A stretch of 64,000 nt of DNA from Climacium dendroides (GCA_950106755.1 OX467087.1:7940047-8004046); one strand, 5' to 3'; counted from the first letter of the stretch, positions 1 to 13,612 are shown. A program made the numbers and translations. The notes: generated by a model from the letters alone, not told the origin.

Positions 1-771
1 ACAAAAGTTATGACCAAATAAGCTCAAAATAGGGGACGGGGGACAGTCCGGGCAGCAAAAAAAAATTGCAAAATTTTGAATTTTGAATTTTTGGATTTTT
101 TTTCTTGTAGATTATATTTTTGTCTGCATGAGAAGCTTTGATTCATTCCATTTGGACTTATTATGAGAAAGTTATGGACAATCTTGTTTATCGGGCAGTT
201 AGAGTATCTTTTTGAAAAAATACCTTTTAGAATTCATTTTTGAATGCAATTTTTACAATTTTTTTGAAAAAAAAAATTTACATGATTTTGTTTGCTTTCT
301 ACAACAATCTCACCATTGGGATTAGTGCATTTTAATTTCATCTTAAAGATATTAATAATTTAGATTTTCCTTCATTCTCATACCTACTTCTACTTAATAA
401 TTTTTTTAAGCATGAATTTTTTTTTTAATTTTCTTTTTTCCTAGACTCTCATCTCAATTTCCCACAATAAGAATTTAAAGCTCAAAACTCTGTAGTGCAA
501 AAAATTTAAGTTAAAAAAGTTCAAAGTCAAATAATCCAGTCCCACAAGGTGCTGAAATTTTTTTTTTTTCACTTTAAACACAAATATCTTTTAATCTATG
601 TGGTCAAAATTTCTGAAATTTTTTCTACACATTTTCATACTAGCAATTTATAAGATCCTATGGTTGAATGTGTAGAAAAAATAATTTTCAAATTTTTTTA
701 CTCTTTACTACAGAAATGACAATTTTAAGTGTTTTTTGGTAGAAATAAGGCCTTGGTCCTTTAGGGGTTAA
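1..771 (+). mobile_element. Long TTAA-ended non-coding element, partial copy cut by the window start
   Basis: The stretch aligns by eye with the complete copies at 7181-8038 and 22485-23417: same order of a 'gattatatttttgtct' block, an 'aagctttgattcattcca' block and a terminal block. It ends in GGTCCTTTAGGGGTTAA at 755-771, the inverted form of the TTAACC(C/T)CTAAAG start of other copies. The left end lies outside the window. No coding capacity is seen. TTAA ends are the hallmark of piggyBac-type non-autonomous elements. Confidence 0.6.
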
Positions 772-929
772 AGCACTATAAAACATATAGACATGTTTAA
801 GATTAAAAAAATATATAATCATTATATATTCAAAAATTACAAATAATAAAAAAAAAATAACAATGATGATAGAAGGACTAAGAAGTAAAAAGTAGCAAAA
901 AAGAAGAAGCAAAAACTAAGTGACATTAT

Positions 930-1440
930 AAATGCAAAATATGACTGCAAAATATGACTAGGAGGCAAGAAGAAGCAAAATCTAAGAAGGAAGAAGGAAC
1001 AAAACTTAAAAAGGAAGAAGGAACAAAACTTAAAAAGGAAGAAGAAGCAAAATCTAAAAAGGAAGAAAAAATAAAACTTAAGAAGGAAGAAAGAGTGAAA
1101 TCTATGAAGGAAGAAGAAGTAAAACCTAAGAAGCAAAACTTAAGAAGGAAAAAGAAATAAAAGGTAAAAGGTAAGAAGAAGCAAAACCTAAGAAAGAAGA
1201 AGCAAAACCTAAGTAGGAAGAAGACGTAAGAAGAAACAAGAAGAAGAAAAACCTAAGAGGCAACAAGAAATAAAACTTTAGAAGCAACAAAAATAAAGAA
1301 GAAGGAATAAAAAAGAAAGAAGAAGAAGGAAAAGCTAAGTAGGAAGAAGAAACAAAACCTAAGAAGCAAGAAGAAGTAAGAAGAAGCAAAAAGAAAAAAT
1401 ACCTAAGAGGCAACAAGAAACAAAACTTAAAAAGCAACAA
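930..1440. repeat. Purine-rich GAAGAAG/AACTTAAGAAGG tract
   Basis: Degenerate direct repeats of roughly 12 to 25 bases built from 'gaagaagcaaaacctaag' variants run for about 500 bases, nearly all purine on the plus strand. Both strands give low-complexity ORFs rich in Lys/Glu or Phe/Leu, which are by-products of the repeat and not genes. It is flanked by short 'aaaatatgact' motifs that recur at about 940-965, 1595-1640, 1715-1750 and 1848-1900. Confidence 0.75.
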
Positions 1441-2394
1441 AAAAAAAAAGGGGGCAAAAAGAGGAGTGGCTACAAAAGTGATGGCTAGGATTTCAAAACC
1501 CTAATTTAGTGGTGTCTAGGGTTTCAAAATCATATTTTGCGGCAGCTAGGGTTTCAAAACCCTAAATTAGTGGCAACTACAAAAAAGTGACTTTCAAAAA
1601 ATATGACTACAAAATACAACTAAGGAAAAATACGACTAGGTACTTTCTAATTATATTCCTTATCCAAATTGTTTTGGGGTTGCCCTAAAAGAAAAAATCT
1701 TACTATCATGGAGATGCGATTGCAAAATATGACTAAAGAAAAAATATGACTGGATGTTCCCTAAATATGTTCTCTACTGTTCTCTATGAATTATTTTGGT
1801 GTTCCCAATGACCATATACTATATGGCCATAATGTACAAGGCTAAAATATGACTCGCAGTCATATTTACAGTCATATTTTTTTTACCTTCAAAAATATGA
1901 TTACAAGTAGTCACCAGTCATTTACAGTTATAATTCTGCAATCATAAAACATTGCCATTGTTGTAGTGTTTATTTTGAATATAATTCCCATGTTTTGACA
2001 ATGAGAAATCAAGCTCTCATCTTCAAATTATCAACCATCATCCTTTGAGGAATCATGACAGACAAATGGATTGCATTAAAAAAATGACCTCTCTACCCTT
2101 CATTCTTACAAAATGTCAATAAAGTAATTTTTCACTTGGTCATCAAAAACAAATTCTTGATGGTAGATAGTCAAGTGATGGTTGGGACTTACAAATAGAC
2201 TTTTTGTTCTCACCTTGAAGTCTTCATTTATTAGATTTTTTGTACTTTAATTTCTAAACATTTTGTTATTCTTCTCATTTTAAAAAAATCAACAAATGTT
2301 TGGCATAATTTCCAAAATAATTTGCTATCATTTTTTTTAATTATATTTTGGCAAAGTTGTCCTACACCTATGGTAGGTGAGGGAACATAACAAA
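1441..2394. other. AT-rich intergenic DNA without recognisable gene
   Basis: No long ORF, splice-compatible exon or RNA gene is seen. The only structure is the scattered 'aaaatatgact' motif, which also appears in the opposite orientation near 1850-1900. Confidence 0.6.
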
Positions 2395-3229
2395 AAAAAC
2401 ATACAAAAATTTGAAATAATTAAATTTTTACATATTTCTTGTAGATTATATTTTTGTCTATGCAAAAAGATTTGATTCATTCCATCTAGATAAAGTATGT
2501 GAAATTTATAAAGCTTCTTGTTTTATGGGCAATCTTTACAAATGTTTGAAAAACTAATGAATTAGATTTGTTTCTAAACTATGGGGAATTTCATTAAAAT
2601 GGCAATATTCCGTGCCATCTTTTTATGAATTTCTTCCATTTTGCAATCCCCCTTTGTGCCATTTTCAAGGAATAATCACCATTTTAATGAAATTTCCCAT
2701 AACTCCATTTTAACAATTTAAAAAAAGGAGTTGTACATGTTCTAGTTTGCCTTTTAGAACAATTTCATTGTTGAGATTAATGTGTTTCAATTCCATCTTA
2801 GAGCTATCAATAATCAGTTTGTTTTTCCTTATATCTTGTACCTACTTCGGCTTAACAATTTTTTTAAATGAAAATTCGATAGTTTTATTTTGAATTTATT
2901 TTGAATTCTCATATCAATTCTTTAATACAAAAAAATTGAATTCACAATCTATAATACAATAATTTTAAATTGAGAGGATTCAAATTCACATAATGTAAAC
3001 TACGATTAAATAATTTGTTTTTTTCATTTTAAATGCTTATAGTTATATCTTATAATCAATATGACCAAAGTTTTTGAAATTGCTTCCAAGCATTCTCAAA
3101 TTGTTCTTGTGTAGGATCCTACAATTGGATATGCAAAAAAAAATGTTAAATTTTTTTATTGTTTATAATGAAAATGACAATTTTGAGTGTTTTTTGATGG
3201 AAAAATGGCCCTAAGACATTAAGGTTTAA
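2395..3229 (+). mobile_element. Long TTAA-ended element, diverged copy
   Basis: The blocks 'cttgtagattatatttttgtct' (about 2440) and 'gtgttttttgatggaaaaatgg' (about 3188) occur in the same order and spacing as in the copies at 1-771 and 7181-8038. The right end reads 'ctaagacattaaggtttaa' with TTAA at 3226-3229. No matching left TTAA end is obvious, so this copy is truncated or more diverged on that side. Confidence 0.5.
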
Positions 3230-3794
3230 AATAATCACACCTAAAAGTAATTGAATAAGCAATCCAATATAAATCCTATTATTGTATTGAATTTTTTTTC
3301 TATGGGATCTTATTGGTAGTCAAAAGGCAATTTTAGATTACCTTAGAATGAATTTTTTGGATCCCAAATGAATAAACTATGAATTTTTAAAGTGCTAAAA
3401 ATAGTAATTTTCAAAATTGACCCTATTCTAGATTCTCATGAATTGTAGGAGTACATTTTAGGCAAGAATTCTTATGGGTTTGTTTTAGTTGTAGTTACTT
3501 TAATATGCTTGACATTGAATGCCCATTGACAAAGGTCAAGTAAGTAAAGGTAACCTAGTTGTTGTAGAAATAGGTATAATGGATTTTATATGGGGCTTTT
3601 AAATTCACTTTCACTTTAGGAGATTGCTTGAAAGGCAAACCGTTTCTAGGTTTGAGAGTGCAACTAGCAACAAGGCAATTTCAATTGGTTCCTTTTACTA
3701 GCAAAACTATTACTTTGAATGAAGAAGTTTTGGCAAATTCTAATTTGCACACTATTAGTTGTATTAATGGTAACATCCTAGTTCAAGTTAGTGC

Positions 3795-5420
3795 AAAAAT
3801 GGCAACATACTGGAACAATTTAATGCACATGTTACAACTTACATGTAATGAGATCAAAACCAATGCAACAGTTAGTCAGTAAAAAATACAAGCAAATATA
3901 TTCTCATACACCTACATATAAAACAAACACTCTCTAATGCATGAGTAAGATAAAATGGGTGTTTGTAAGAAACACTAGTCCTTAATTATATCACATAGAG
4001 AGTGATGGAGTTGTCCTCTAAAATTTTTGAAGCATATACCAAATGAATTTGAATTTCTTTTATTCAAGATGATTGTTTCAATTGCAATCGTACCCCTTAT
4101 TTTTTTAAATTTAAAAATTGATTTTATATTTAAAAGTCAATTTTGTTAATTTATCACATTTTTGGATTTTAGGGTTTTGAATACTATCAAGCATCCAAAA
4201 TTAATAATCTAGAACTAAAAGTTTTGTAGTTTATTCCTACAATAGGTGGACATGTTTTGTATGAGGGGCATTTAAAAATATATTATTTTAGATAGAGAGA
4301 GAACTTCCTAGCACTTGCTCTTTTGAATATTGAAGATAGTTTGAATTCATTCATTTGGTGAAATTTGATCACCATCAAGTCCTCACAAATGGAATTTTTT
4401 TTGTTATTCTCTAGTATGGTTGATCTATTAAATTAAAACCTTGACATATACTATTAAAAATTGGGACATAGTCTCGGACATAGTATTGTAGGTACAACTA
4501 AATACTATGTAGTATTCAAAGAGGACAATATTGCAACAAATCTATAGTATGATTGATAACCCAAATTGAATATAAAGCTTTCCCTTCTAGTACTCATAGT
4601 ACTCAACATCATGACCCCAATTTTTACTAAGGAGGAATAAAATCGACTACTCATTCTTGCAATTATCTACATGATTATGAAGTTGTAACAATCATGTGCA
4701 TGCAATTTAGCACAAATGTTACAACTTACAAGTGATGAAATCAAAACTTACAATGCAACAATGAATGGGTAAACAAGTACAATCCAACATGTTCTCATAT
4801 ATAAGTAGATAAACAATATGAGATAGTAATTCATTGCAAGATATTGTGTGAAAAATACCTACAAATAGCTCCTACAAGCTTGTAAGAACAAGTTAAACTC
4901 CAAGATCAAGTTTCATTGACAATTCAAATAATTGTTGGAAATAATACAAACAAAAAAGCCACAAGGGAGATTGCAAGAAAGGCTAGTACTATTTTACGTC
5001 ACACTTGGAATGATGGAGTTGTCATCTACTATAACTTTTGAAGCTTGAATCCAATTAACTTGAATTTTTTATTAGAGATGTCTAACTTGATAGCAATTAG
5101 ATCTCTTATTTTTCAAAAATTTAAGAAAATCATTTGATATTTAAATTTAAATTTAGCTAATTTATCACGCTTTGCAATTTAGGGGATTTTAGTACTAGGG
5201 AGTACCCAAAAGTAATGATCTAAAGCTGAAATTTCTATGGTCTAGTTCCATAGTAGAAAATCAAGTTTTCTACCAAGGGTCATTTAAAAATATTTTATTT
5301 GATGTCCTCTACATTTAAGCAAAGAGGGTTTCCTTGTGCACGCAATTCTAAACTTGAAGATGGTTTTAAAATCAGTTTTTGGGTGAAATCTCTTTATCAT
5401 GAAGTCTTCCCAAATTTATG
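3795..5420 (+). repeat. Imperfect direct duplication, offset about 0.9-1 kb
   Basis: The segment from about 3795 to 4410 is repeated with many changes at about 4700 to 5420: 'gttacaactta', 'gatggagttgtc', an 'acttttgaagc' block, a 'taatttatcac' block and a 'catttaaaaatat' block follow in the same order in both. The 84-codon ORF at 3628-3882 overlaps the left copy and is not kept open in the right copy, so I do not call it a gene. Confidence 0.45.
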
Positions 5421-7180
5421 ATTTTTAGTTTTCTTTAAAATAGCTTTTATTATTTTTATAAATTAAAATGTAAAACTACAATGAAAGTACCTATTTTCAT
5501 GAGATTCTGTACTTTTCTAGTTCTCCTACTTAGAGATTTTTTTGTACTTTTCCTCCTAGGGTATTTTCTTTTTAAAGGTATTTACATTAAATATATTTTC
5601 CACATTTTAAAAAAATTGTTTTTCTAATCATAAAGTATTTCTAGGAAAAAATGAGTACTGTCAAAAATACTATAAAAAACACACGGTGTTTCTTGCAATG
5701 ACTCATGTAAGTAAGCCCTTGTCCATTCTTTGTCTATTTAAGCTTGTAAGCCAAATCTCACAACCTACCCACAAAGAAACTACTACACTAACTGACAATT
5801 GAACCAAACCAAGGATTCTAACCTACATTCTCAATAAACCATTTCAAGATTCATTGTAGCTTCAAGCAACTAACTAATTAAGCATGGGCCAAATACTGCC
5901 CTCTATCACCTATTGTAAACTACTCCTCAAAGACCTTTTGACATAGAAAATTGACATAGAAAGAGCTGGAAGATCTTTTGGGAATATGTTTCCATAATAA
6001 CTTCTAAGTTCTCAACAAGACTAACTCTAAGCTTGGATTCCAAGAAAGTCAAGGATGAGAATATCCTCTTGTCTTCCACAGATTTAATAGTATAAGTCAT
6101 AGCAATTTCTATGAGTTTGATGAATTTAGAAAAGTTTTGATTGAGGTTGTTATTGCCATCTAGAACATTCTAAGACCTTTGTTTTTTTATTAATTCTGTC
6201 AATAACTTGAACTCTGTTTGGCATTTAGGACTTTTGTTATGGTATGCATGCGTAACAATAAGCACTTTAGTGATGGATTCAAAATCCCTAAACTCTCAAG
6301 AGCCTCAAAGGCAAATTGCATCTATAAAGAAAATACAATGTGGTGAACAAACCAACCATGCGAGCAACCATGAAAAGTCAAAAGCATGAGAACTACAAAT
6401 AATTTGCAATTGATCAAAGATAACACTAGAGCTAAAACAAAAATACCAACAATATGAAAAAAAGAACCATAGATGGCGGTACTGGAAATTGGTTGTGGTT
6501 TCATAAACCTCCAACCTAATATCCAAAGCCCTAATCATTTTCCACCTACTTTTTCCAAAGGACGTGAAAATTATTCCACAAATTATTTAATATCATCTCC
6601 TTGATCACTATACTTTTCACTCACAAAATCTCACCAAATTCATGCCCCAAAAATGTCCAACAAAGAAAAAAACACTCCAAATAGAACATGAGACCCTCCC
6701 AAACCACAACTAAGAGAAAAAAAAGAACCCTACTTTCCTATCCAAAACCCAATTAGTTTCCTAATTTCATCCACCTAAAACTTTACCTCTACACTAGTTT
6801 ACTATAAACTATACTAATTTTTTGTTTTTTCCTACTTCAGATTGTCTACCATTGTATCAATGTCCTATGGTTTATTCTAACCCCACTAATCACCTTTATA
6901 TTTTTTGTATTAGCATTTTTTAATTTCTAGTTCACTTCCAATATAATTTCCTACTCAAAGTATTTTTTTCCATTTTTTTCCATTTAATCATTTTTCTAAT
7001 TTGATTAATTTTCCATTTCATACTTAATATTTTTTCATTTATAAGTCCTAATTTTTCCCTAGAATTTCTTCATCATTTGCATATAATTGTATTTTCTAAA
7101 TTTCACACCATTGTCTTAGAATTCCTGTAGCAACCTATCAAAAAACTCATTAATTCATGGTTACAAATCAATTGTTCCTA
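5421..7180. other. AT-rich intergenic DNA, nothing recognised
   Basis: Only short ORFs with no recognisable product (for example around 6207-6540) are present, and no splice-linked exons or structured RNA are apparent. Confidence 0.55.
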
Positions 7181-8038
7181 TTAACCTCTAAAGTCTCAAA
7201 GTCCCTACGGGGGACTCTTGGGATTTGGGGTAGGCTTGTGTGATCTCAATTTTTGACACAATTTTTTGAAACTTTTTTTGAAGATAGGAAACCATATTAG
7301 CTTTTGGGGAATATAATTTCTATTCCAATTGATGCCTGGAAACAAAAGTTGTGCCACCATGAGTCCAAAAAGCAATTCAAGGGGCAAACCCCAAAAAATC
7401 ACAAAAAGTTGAATTTTTTTCATTTTTTTCTCAAAGATTATATTCTTATATACATTTGAAGCTTTTATTCATTCTATTTGGGCTAGTGATGAGAAACTTA
7501 GGAGCAATCTTATTTTTCTCGCAATCTAAACATCTTCTTGAAAAAATAACTTATAAAATCCATTTTTGAATGCAATTTTTATAATTTAAAAAAAATAGTT
7601 AGGCAAGGTTAAGTTTGCTTGCTAGAACAATCTCATCATTGAGTTTATTAATTGTATTTCAATTCCATCCTAGAGCTATTAAAAGTTTAGTTATCCCTTC
7701 AATCTTGAACTTACTTCTTTTTAACAATCTTCTTAACTTAAAAATTAGAAAACCAAAATCAGTAGTGCAAAATTTTTTAATTAAGAAGATTCAAAGTCAA
7801 AAAATTTAGTCTATTAAGGTGTAAGAAAACTTGTTTTTGTCACTTTAAATGTAAATATCTTGCAATCTACAAGGTCAAAATTTTTGGAATTTTTTTCATG
7901 CGTCCTTATACTATTATAGTACAAGATCCTACAATTAGATATGTAAAAAACATAAATTTTTTTTTTCTCTTTACAATAGAAATGGTAATTTTGAGTGGGT
8001 TTTGATGGAAAAAAGGCCTTTGGACTTTAGGGATTAAT
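7181..8038 (+). mobile_element. Long TTAA-ended non-coding element, complete copy of 858 bp
   Basis: Left end TTAACCTCTAAAGTC at 7181 and right end GACTTTAGGGATTAA at about 8024-8038 are inverted repeats with TTAA at both extremes. The interior has no ORF of note and matches the copies at 1-771 and 22485-23417. TTAA target duplication and short terminal inverted repeats starting TTAACCC are typical of piggyBac-family elements, so I infer a non-autonomous piggyBac-like element. Confidence 0.7.
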
Positions 8039-8205
8039 AATTCATAACTTACAATTTTACCTAAATTGTCTTAGTTATTGTAATTCTAAATTGTAAATCA
8101 ATGTGGTGCTTTACACAATGATTTCTCTATCAATTACTTTTCTTAAAACATTTAAAAGCCATGCTGTCGCCACCAAACTTTGGCTATACACACTACAATA
8201 GGCTC

Positions 8206-9149
8206 TTAATCCTTAGAACCCTAAACTGTGTTTTTTGGCAACATAACAATTTTGGGTAGCTCACTATGAATGGAGTTCTTATTTTTTTTCTTTGATGTTT
8301 TCACAAAACATGTGCCCAAGGAGTAGCTTTAAGGTCCAACAATTTTAATAGCTTTTGACAACATAGTTAAAAAATTATTGTATGATATATAGTTTTCAAC
8401 AATTGGTAGGCAACTTGGGCAGCCAAAAAACTTCTTTAAAAATCATTTTCTTAAGAAATAAAAGTTTGAAGTTGGTTTTCTAGATTTATGTATAAGTAGA
8501 AAGCTTTGAATAATTCCATTTTGATTAATGAGATGAAAGTTACAAAGAGTTTTAGTTGTGGATAGTTTGCGGATAGTTGTGGAATCTCCACTCTAAGATA
8601 AACGTTGAAGTCCTTTATTTAACTCAATTTTCAATATTTTTGGAATTTAAAAAAAAAAAAAGATGTACATTATTTATTACAACATTACAACCATTTTCAA
8701 TTCTATAAATAAATTGTTAACAATTTAGTATTTTGAATCATTCTCTACCTCTTTCTACTTACTATTTTTTCCCTACATGTTGTACAATTTTGAATCATCT
8801 AAAAATTTTCAATCATATAGCCAACATGCCTTGAAGAATGAATCCAAAGAAGAACCACCAATATGGACATTTTTTCATACAAATGTGACCTAGTGAAGTG
8901 CAATTGCCCAGTTTTTCACAAGGCCCCAAAAAGGATTTTTGTCAATTCAAATGCTACTAACTTGCAATCCACACGGTGGAAATTTCTGAATTTTTTTCCA
9001 CATCTTCTAAAATCAGACTATATCACAAGATCCTACACTTACACGTGTGCAAAAATGTTTTCTTTTTGAAAATTTGGTACTTGTATTAGAAATAGCAGTT
9101 TTGAAGCGTGTTTGGTGAAAACATAGTCAAAAACCTTTAGGGAGATTAA
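8206..9149 (+). mobile_element. Long TTAA-ended non-coding element, second subfamily, 944 bp
   Basis: It begins with TTAATCCTTAGAACCC at 8206 and ends with CCTTTAGGGAGATTAA at 9134-9149. Its interior ('tttttggcaacataac', 'aatggagttcttatttttt', 'gtagctttaaggtccaacaa') is shared with the copy inside the TIM10 intron at 61322-62233, and its last third resembles the 7181-8038 subfamily. It is non-coding. Confidence 0.6.
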
Positions 9150-9769
9150 ACCCTTCTTTTAAACACAAATGCTAAATATGGAAGGAAAAAAAAGACATTT
9201 CCAAAAAATTAGAAAGTCAAACAAGAACCCTAATGCAATCTACTAAAAAAAGTTGAACTTATGATAATGTGACCCAAAGGTTTGTTCACAAAGACGTTTC
9301 ATAGAGGATAAGTAAGGGTTTACTAATAAGAGTGAATTTATAACTCAAAAACATCCCAAAGACGCCACGCCGTCGCCCCCGACCTTCGGGTGCCCACCGA
9401 CAACCGCCATTGCTGCTTAAGCCCCCGCTTTCGAAACCATGAAGCACGCAGTTTATTTCGGAACGGTAACCAAAGCAAACCTCCGAAGTAAAGCTCCAGA
9501 GTTTACAGCTTCCATCAGTCTTGAGCGATCCAAGTCTACAGTAGGAGAGAATCCAGTTTAGGAATCCATGGCAACATAGGAACTCTGATTTGTCTGTCAG
9601 CCTTGGCGCGGACGTGGTCATCTCGAGCGTGACAGCCAGCTTCCGGGCATCGGGGCACGCGCGGGAGAGGAGCGAGTCGTCACTTATTCATAGGATCACC
9701 AAGCTTACTCCCACACTCGACGTCAGTCTCGCCCGCGTGAGCTTCCTGGAGGACGCACGCAATAGGCTG

Positions 9770-10424
9770 GCTTTGCAGATGCAACCGCAACTGCTTCAAT
9801 GTGCTTGAGCACGCTAGATTGAGGGCGGCGCAGGCTTGGACGTACGTACAGGTAGTCGCAATCACTGAAGAGTGCTTTCCCATCCTCAAACGTGTCCTGA
9901 TGTTTGATTCTAATGTGAGTGGAATTTTGGATGCTAATGTGTTTTTGAATTTTTTGGGATGCAGCGACGAAGAAATTGAAGATTTGGAGGTTCTTTCGTT
10001 TAAAGATCGGCGAACTGGAGAAGCTTCAGCGGAGTTTAGCCTAATTTGAAGCTTACGATCTTGACGGGATACTCGGTCGATCGATTGAAGACAGAATTAG
10101 GCTTCGCAGCTGCAAACGCAACTGCCTAAGCGTGCTTCGCGCTAGATTCTGAGTGGCGCAGGCTTTGACGTACAGGTAGTCGCAATAATTGACGAACATT
10201 TTTCCCTCCTCTGACGTGTCCTGATGCTTGGTGCTAGTGTGTTTGAAATTTTGGATGCTAATGTTTTTGGAATTTTATGGATGCAGCGAGGAAGAAATTA
10301 AAGGTTTGGAGGTTCTTTCTTTCAAGGATTGGCGAACTGGAGAAGCTGCAGCGGAGTTTAGCCTAACTTGAAGCTTACGATCTTGACGGGATAGCCGGTA
10401 AATGGATTGAAGACAGGATTAGGG
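9770..10424 (+). repeat. Tandem duplication of about 331 bp upstream of the quinone oxidoreductase gene
   Basis: Unit 1 (about 9770-10100) and unit 2 (about 10101-10424) match along their whole length, from 'ctttgcagatgcaaccgcaa' / 'cttcgcagctgcaaacgcaa' to 'gaagacagaattagg' / 'gaagacaggattagg'. Each carries a possible acceptor 'ggatgcag' followed by a segment open in two frames to a stop, for example a frame ending in KIGELEKLQRSLA or RIGELEKLQRSLA. The differences do not clearly favour one coding frame, so I leave it unassigned: duplicated leader or promoter DNA, or the end of a lost gene. Confidence 0.65.
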
Positions 10425-10587
10425 TTTTTGTGAGTTTGGTGTTCTCTGTGGTTGCAATCGTCGCGTATGTTACCCGTGCTGGCTGCTGTTAAGACAGTAG
10501 AGGTGATTCGTTGCATATGCGTGTAGGAAATGGTTATCTGAAGTTAGTTGATGGTGGATCTTGACAGAAGAAGTGACATTATCAGCT

Positions 10588-13500
10588 ATGGCGGCTTCCG
10601 TGTTGGATGTTCCCGAGAAGATGAAAGCTGTGAGTTACTCTGCTTATGGTGGCGGTGCGGAACAGCTGAAGGTGATCCTCACAACTGTTTTCGATGTTGC
10701 TTCCCATTCGTTGCTGTGAAACCAGTCTGTTGTGATCATGGTCTCTGGAGAGGAGTTTGAAGCACGTGACGGGGTTGGATTGGTGGTTTTTAAATGATGC
10801 AGCATGTGGAGTTGCCAGTTCCGAAACCGGAGAAAGATGAGGTGCTGGTGAAGGTGGAAGCTTGCAGTATCAATCCTATAGATTGGAAAGTCCAGAAAGG
10901 GTTTATGAAACCTGTTCTACCATACAGATTTCCTCACGTACCAGGTGAGAGCTCTCATCTACTTGTAGACGGTAACCAAATCTTTTCTTTCGAATTTTCG
11001 TTTCAATTGGATAAGAGCTATTTGATCGAGTGCTGACGTTTTCTTTGAAATGGGATCCAAGTTACCTAAATGTTTTGGACACCAGACAATAATGATCCAA
11101 GATTTGAAGTGTTCTAATGATATTTAACCGTGAGGGACCAAGAATTGATAGTTTGAAAATGACTTTATTCACTTTCGTATTCCTAAAATGTCATCTTTGT
11201 TTCTTGGTTTCTCTAAAGTCAAGGAGTCTTGGGGCTGAAATGTGGTTATTCTTGTATTGGAATGTGATATTAACAGGCGCGGATATTGCTGGTATGGTGA
11301 TCAGCGTGGGTCCTGGAGTAACAACGTTTGTACCTGGTGACAAAGTTGTGAGCTGCTTAGGCAGGGTATGATGTTTCTTCCTTCTTACTGATCCAGCTGG
11401 CAATTGTGCGTTCAGCTTAAAACATGAGTGTATCTGCATCATTGGTTGGAGAATGGTATTGTTGGATTTGGGGACTCACCGGGTTGTGATGGGTTTAATT
11501 AGAGAAACGGTTATGAAGTTCTTGACTACCACCCTCTTTTTGTGGAACTCCTTGAAATTACATTCTTTGTTTACCCCCCTCAAGGCCCAAATCGGGCCTC
11601 GTGTTTTTGTTAGCTGCTTTGAGTAGGTGATTTTCCGGACTTTCTTTTGTCCAGTTTTATTTATATTTTAACCAACACATGCAGTGTTCTTCACTGATTC
11701 TGGTGATATCAAATTTGGCCCCATCTGAGTTATAATTTTCACTAAATGACCAATCAGAAAGGCCTTTTTAAAACCATGAGTCCTTTACGGTTGAAACTGA
11801 CCAGAATTGATGTGGTGTGTTGCAGACTGGTGGCGGCCTTGCTGAATATGCAATTGCTCCAACAAGCACAACAATCAAAAGACGGCATGACGTCACACCA
11901 ACTCTTGGTACTGCCATGGGCGTGTGTGGGTTTGCTGCTCTTCAAAGCGTCCGTAACTCGGCGGGTATCGACATTGAAGGGAGATCTAAGGGAACGAAAA
12001 ATCTTCTAATTATAGCCGCATCCGGTGGAGTGGGCACCTTAGCAGTGCAGGTACTATATTACATTCCCTATGTTTTTTAAGTTTAACTATGCTGAAATGC
12101 TCATTTGCGCAGGAAAACATGAGTAGGTTTCCTTTTTCTTTGAAAATGATCCGTCATAGTAAACAGGTGGTTATTCGCAAGTATCATAAAAATTGTATAA
12201 TTTTCATGTCATTTTCCATATAATCCTCAATTCAACACCTTCTTGCAAACCTTAATACTGAAATTGTATGCTATTCTTGCACTAAAATTAATCCATGTAG
12301 TGCATTTATTCCATAAGTTTTCAAATAACAGTCCAAAATGTCAAATTGCCACATGCCATTTTTTTACTTCATTGAAAATTTCAATAACCTTGTTTTACAA
12401 TCTTAGAATGCCACTATTCCTGCAATCACGTGTTACAACTCCACTACACATACGTTCATTTTTTGGAATGATGGGTCCCAACATCGTTGTACTACTTTTG
12501 ATACATGTCTTATTTTCATTGGACACGAGCTTTCTACATTCTCAATCCATTACTATGTCTCTCCCGCCTTCATCTACAAACAAAAATTAGAGGTACATAA
12601 TTGTGACACATTTTTGAATGTGACACCATGTATCTCGCACAATGAGTACATATTGATTTTGAGAATGCGCGCCATTTAAAAGGAGATCTCATGTTGGTCT
12701 TAGGTCATCTACCAACATTTTTTTGGCTTACGATATCCAAATTTGGCACATTTTGGTGCTTTAGAATTCCTTGCAATTGCTAGTATCAATAAGATGTTAG
12801 TTTAATTGTTTACTCTATACTTGGTTGGTGCTTAAAGTGTCACTTGTAGGTTTGGTTACCGTAATGATTGAACCCTTATAACATTTGCACACAGTATCCA
12901 AGTAAAACATATGTCGGTGCATTTGAATCACCTGACAGTTGCAAACATGAATTAATAAAAGGAATTGGCAGTCTAATAATTTGAAATGAACTCAGCGCTT
13001 TAAATGTCGATTTTAGCATTGGTTACTTACTGTTTTGAACCACTGCTTAGTCTTTCCCATTGGTTGAGAGGCAATCAAATATAATCTCCTGTGGTGCAGC
13101 TTGCAAAACTAGGAGGTGCCCAGGTCACAGCATCATGCAATCCCCAGAATTTCGAGCTGCTCAAGAGTTTGGGGGCAGATGAAGTGCTGGACTTCGATGC
13201 CCCAGTGTCAGAGGGTTCCTCGGCGAAGCATGACGTGATCATCAACTGTGGTCCGCATCGGCCCTTTCCTCAATACAGGTCTCAGCTGTCCACTAAAGGC
13301 TTCGTGATCGACTTAAACCCCTCACCAAAGGGCTTCATAACAAGCGCCTTACATGCATTCTCGCTTTCCAAGCAGAAGTATTTTCCTTTCGTGCATATTC
13401 CCAACTGCGCTGATATGTACCTTCTCTTCAATCTGCTTCACTTGAAGAAGCTCAGGCCTGTGATTGACTCCACTTACCCATTGGTCAAAGCCCAGGAGGC

Positions 13501-13612
13501 TTGGGCCAGGTGCATGGAGGGCCATGCTGTTGGAAAGATTGTTATCACCTGCTGTGAGCCCCTGCAAAGCATACCTCATACTTCTAGCCCCATTGCCAGC
13601 CCAAGAACTTGA
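10588..13612 (+). CDS. Zinc-free quinone oxidoreductase (MDR family), similar to Arabidopsis chloroplast-envelope quinone oxidoreductase homologue
   Basis: Five exons join in phase: 10588-10671, 10803-10944, 11277-11365, 11826-12050 and 13100-13612, giving 350 residues. All introns are GT-AG; intron 4 is about 1.05 kb. The start is the first ATG of exon 1 (MAASVLDVPEKMKAVSY). The N-terminal GroES-like half includes INPIDWKVQKG, close to the plant protein of At4g13010 (CEQORH). The nucleotide-binding motif AASGGVGTLAVQ is at residues 169-180, followed by LAKLGGAQVTASC and LKSLGADEVLDFD. No catalytic zinc ligands are seen, as in the QOR branch, so the likely activity is NADPH-dependent reduction of quinones or alpha,beta-unsaturated carbonyls. 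Relatives reach the chloroplast inner envelope without a cleaved transit peptide; none is visible here. The C-terminus runs about 20 residues beyond the usual GKIVI end. Confidence 0.93.

Noticed and set aside
837..1440. Lys/Glu-rich and Phe/Leu-rich ORFs
   Set aside because: They are low-complexity translations of the purine-rich repeat on both strands.
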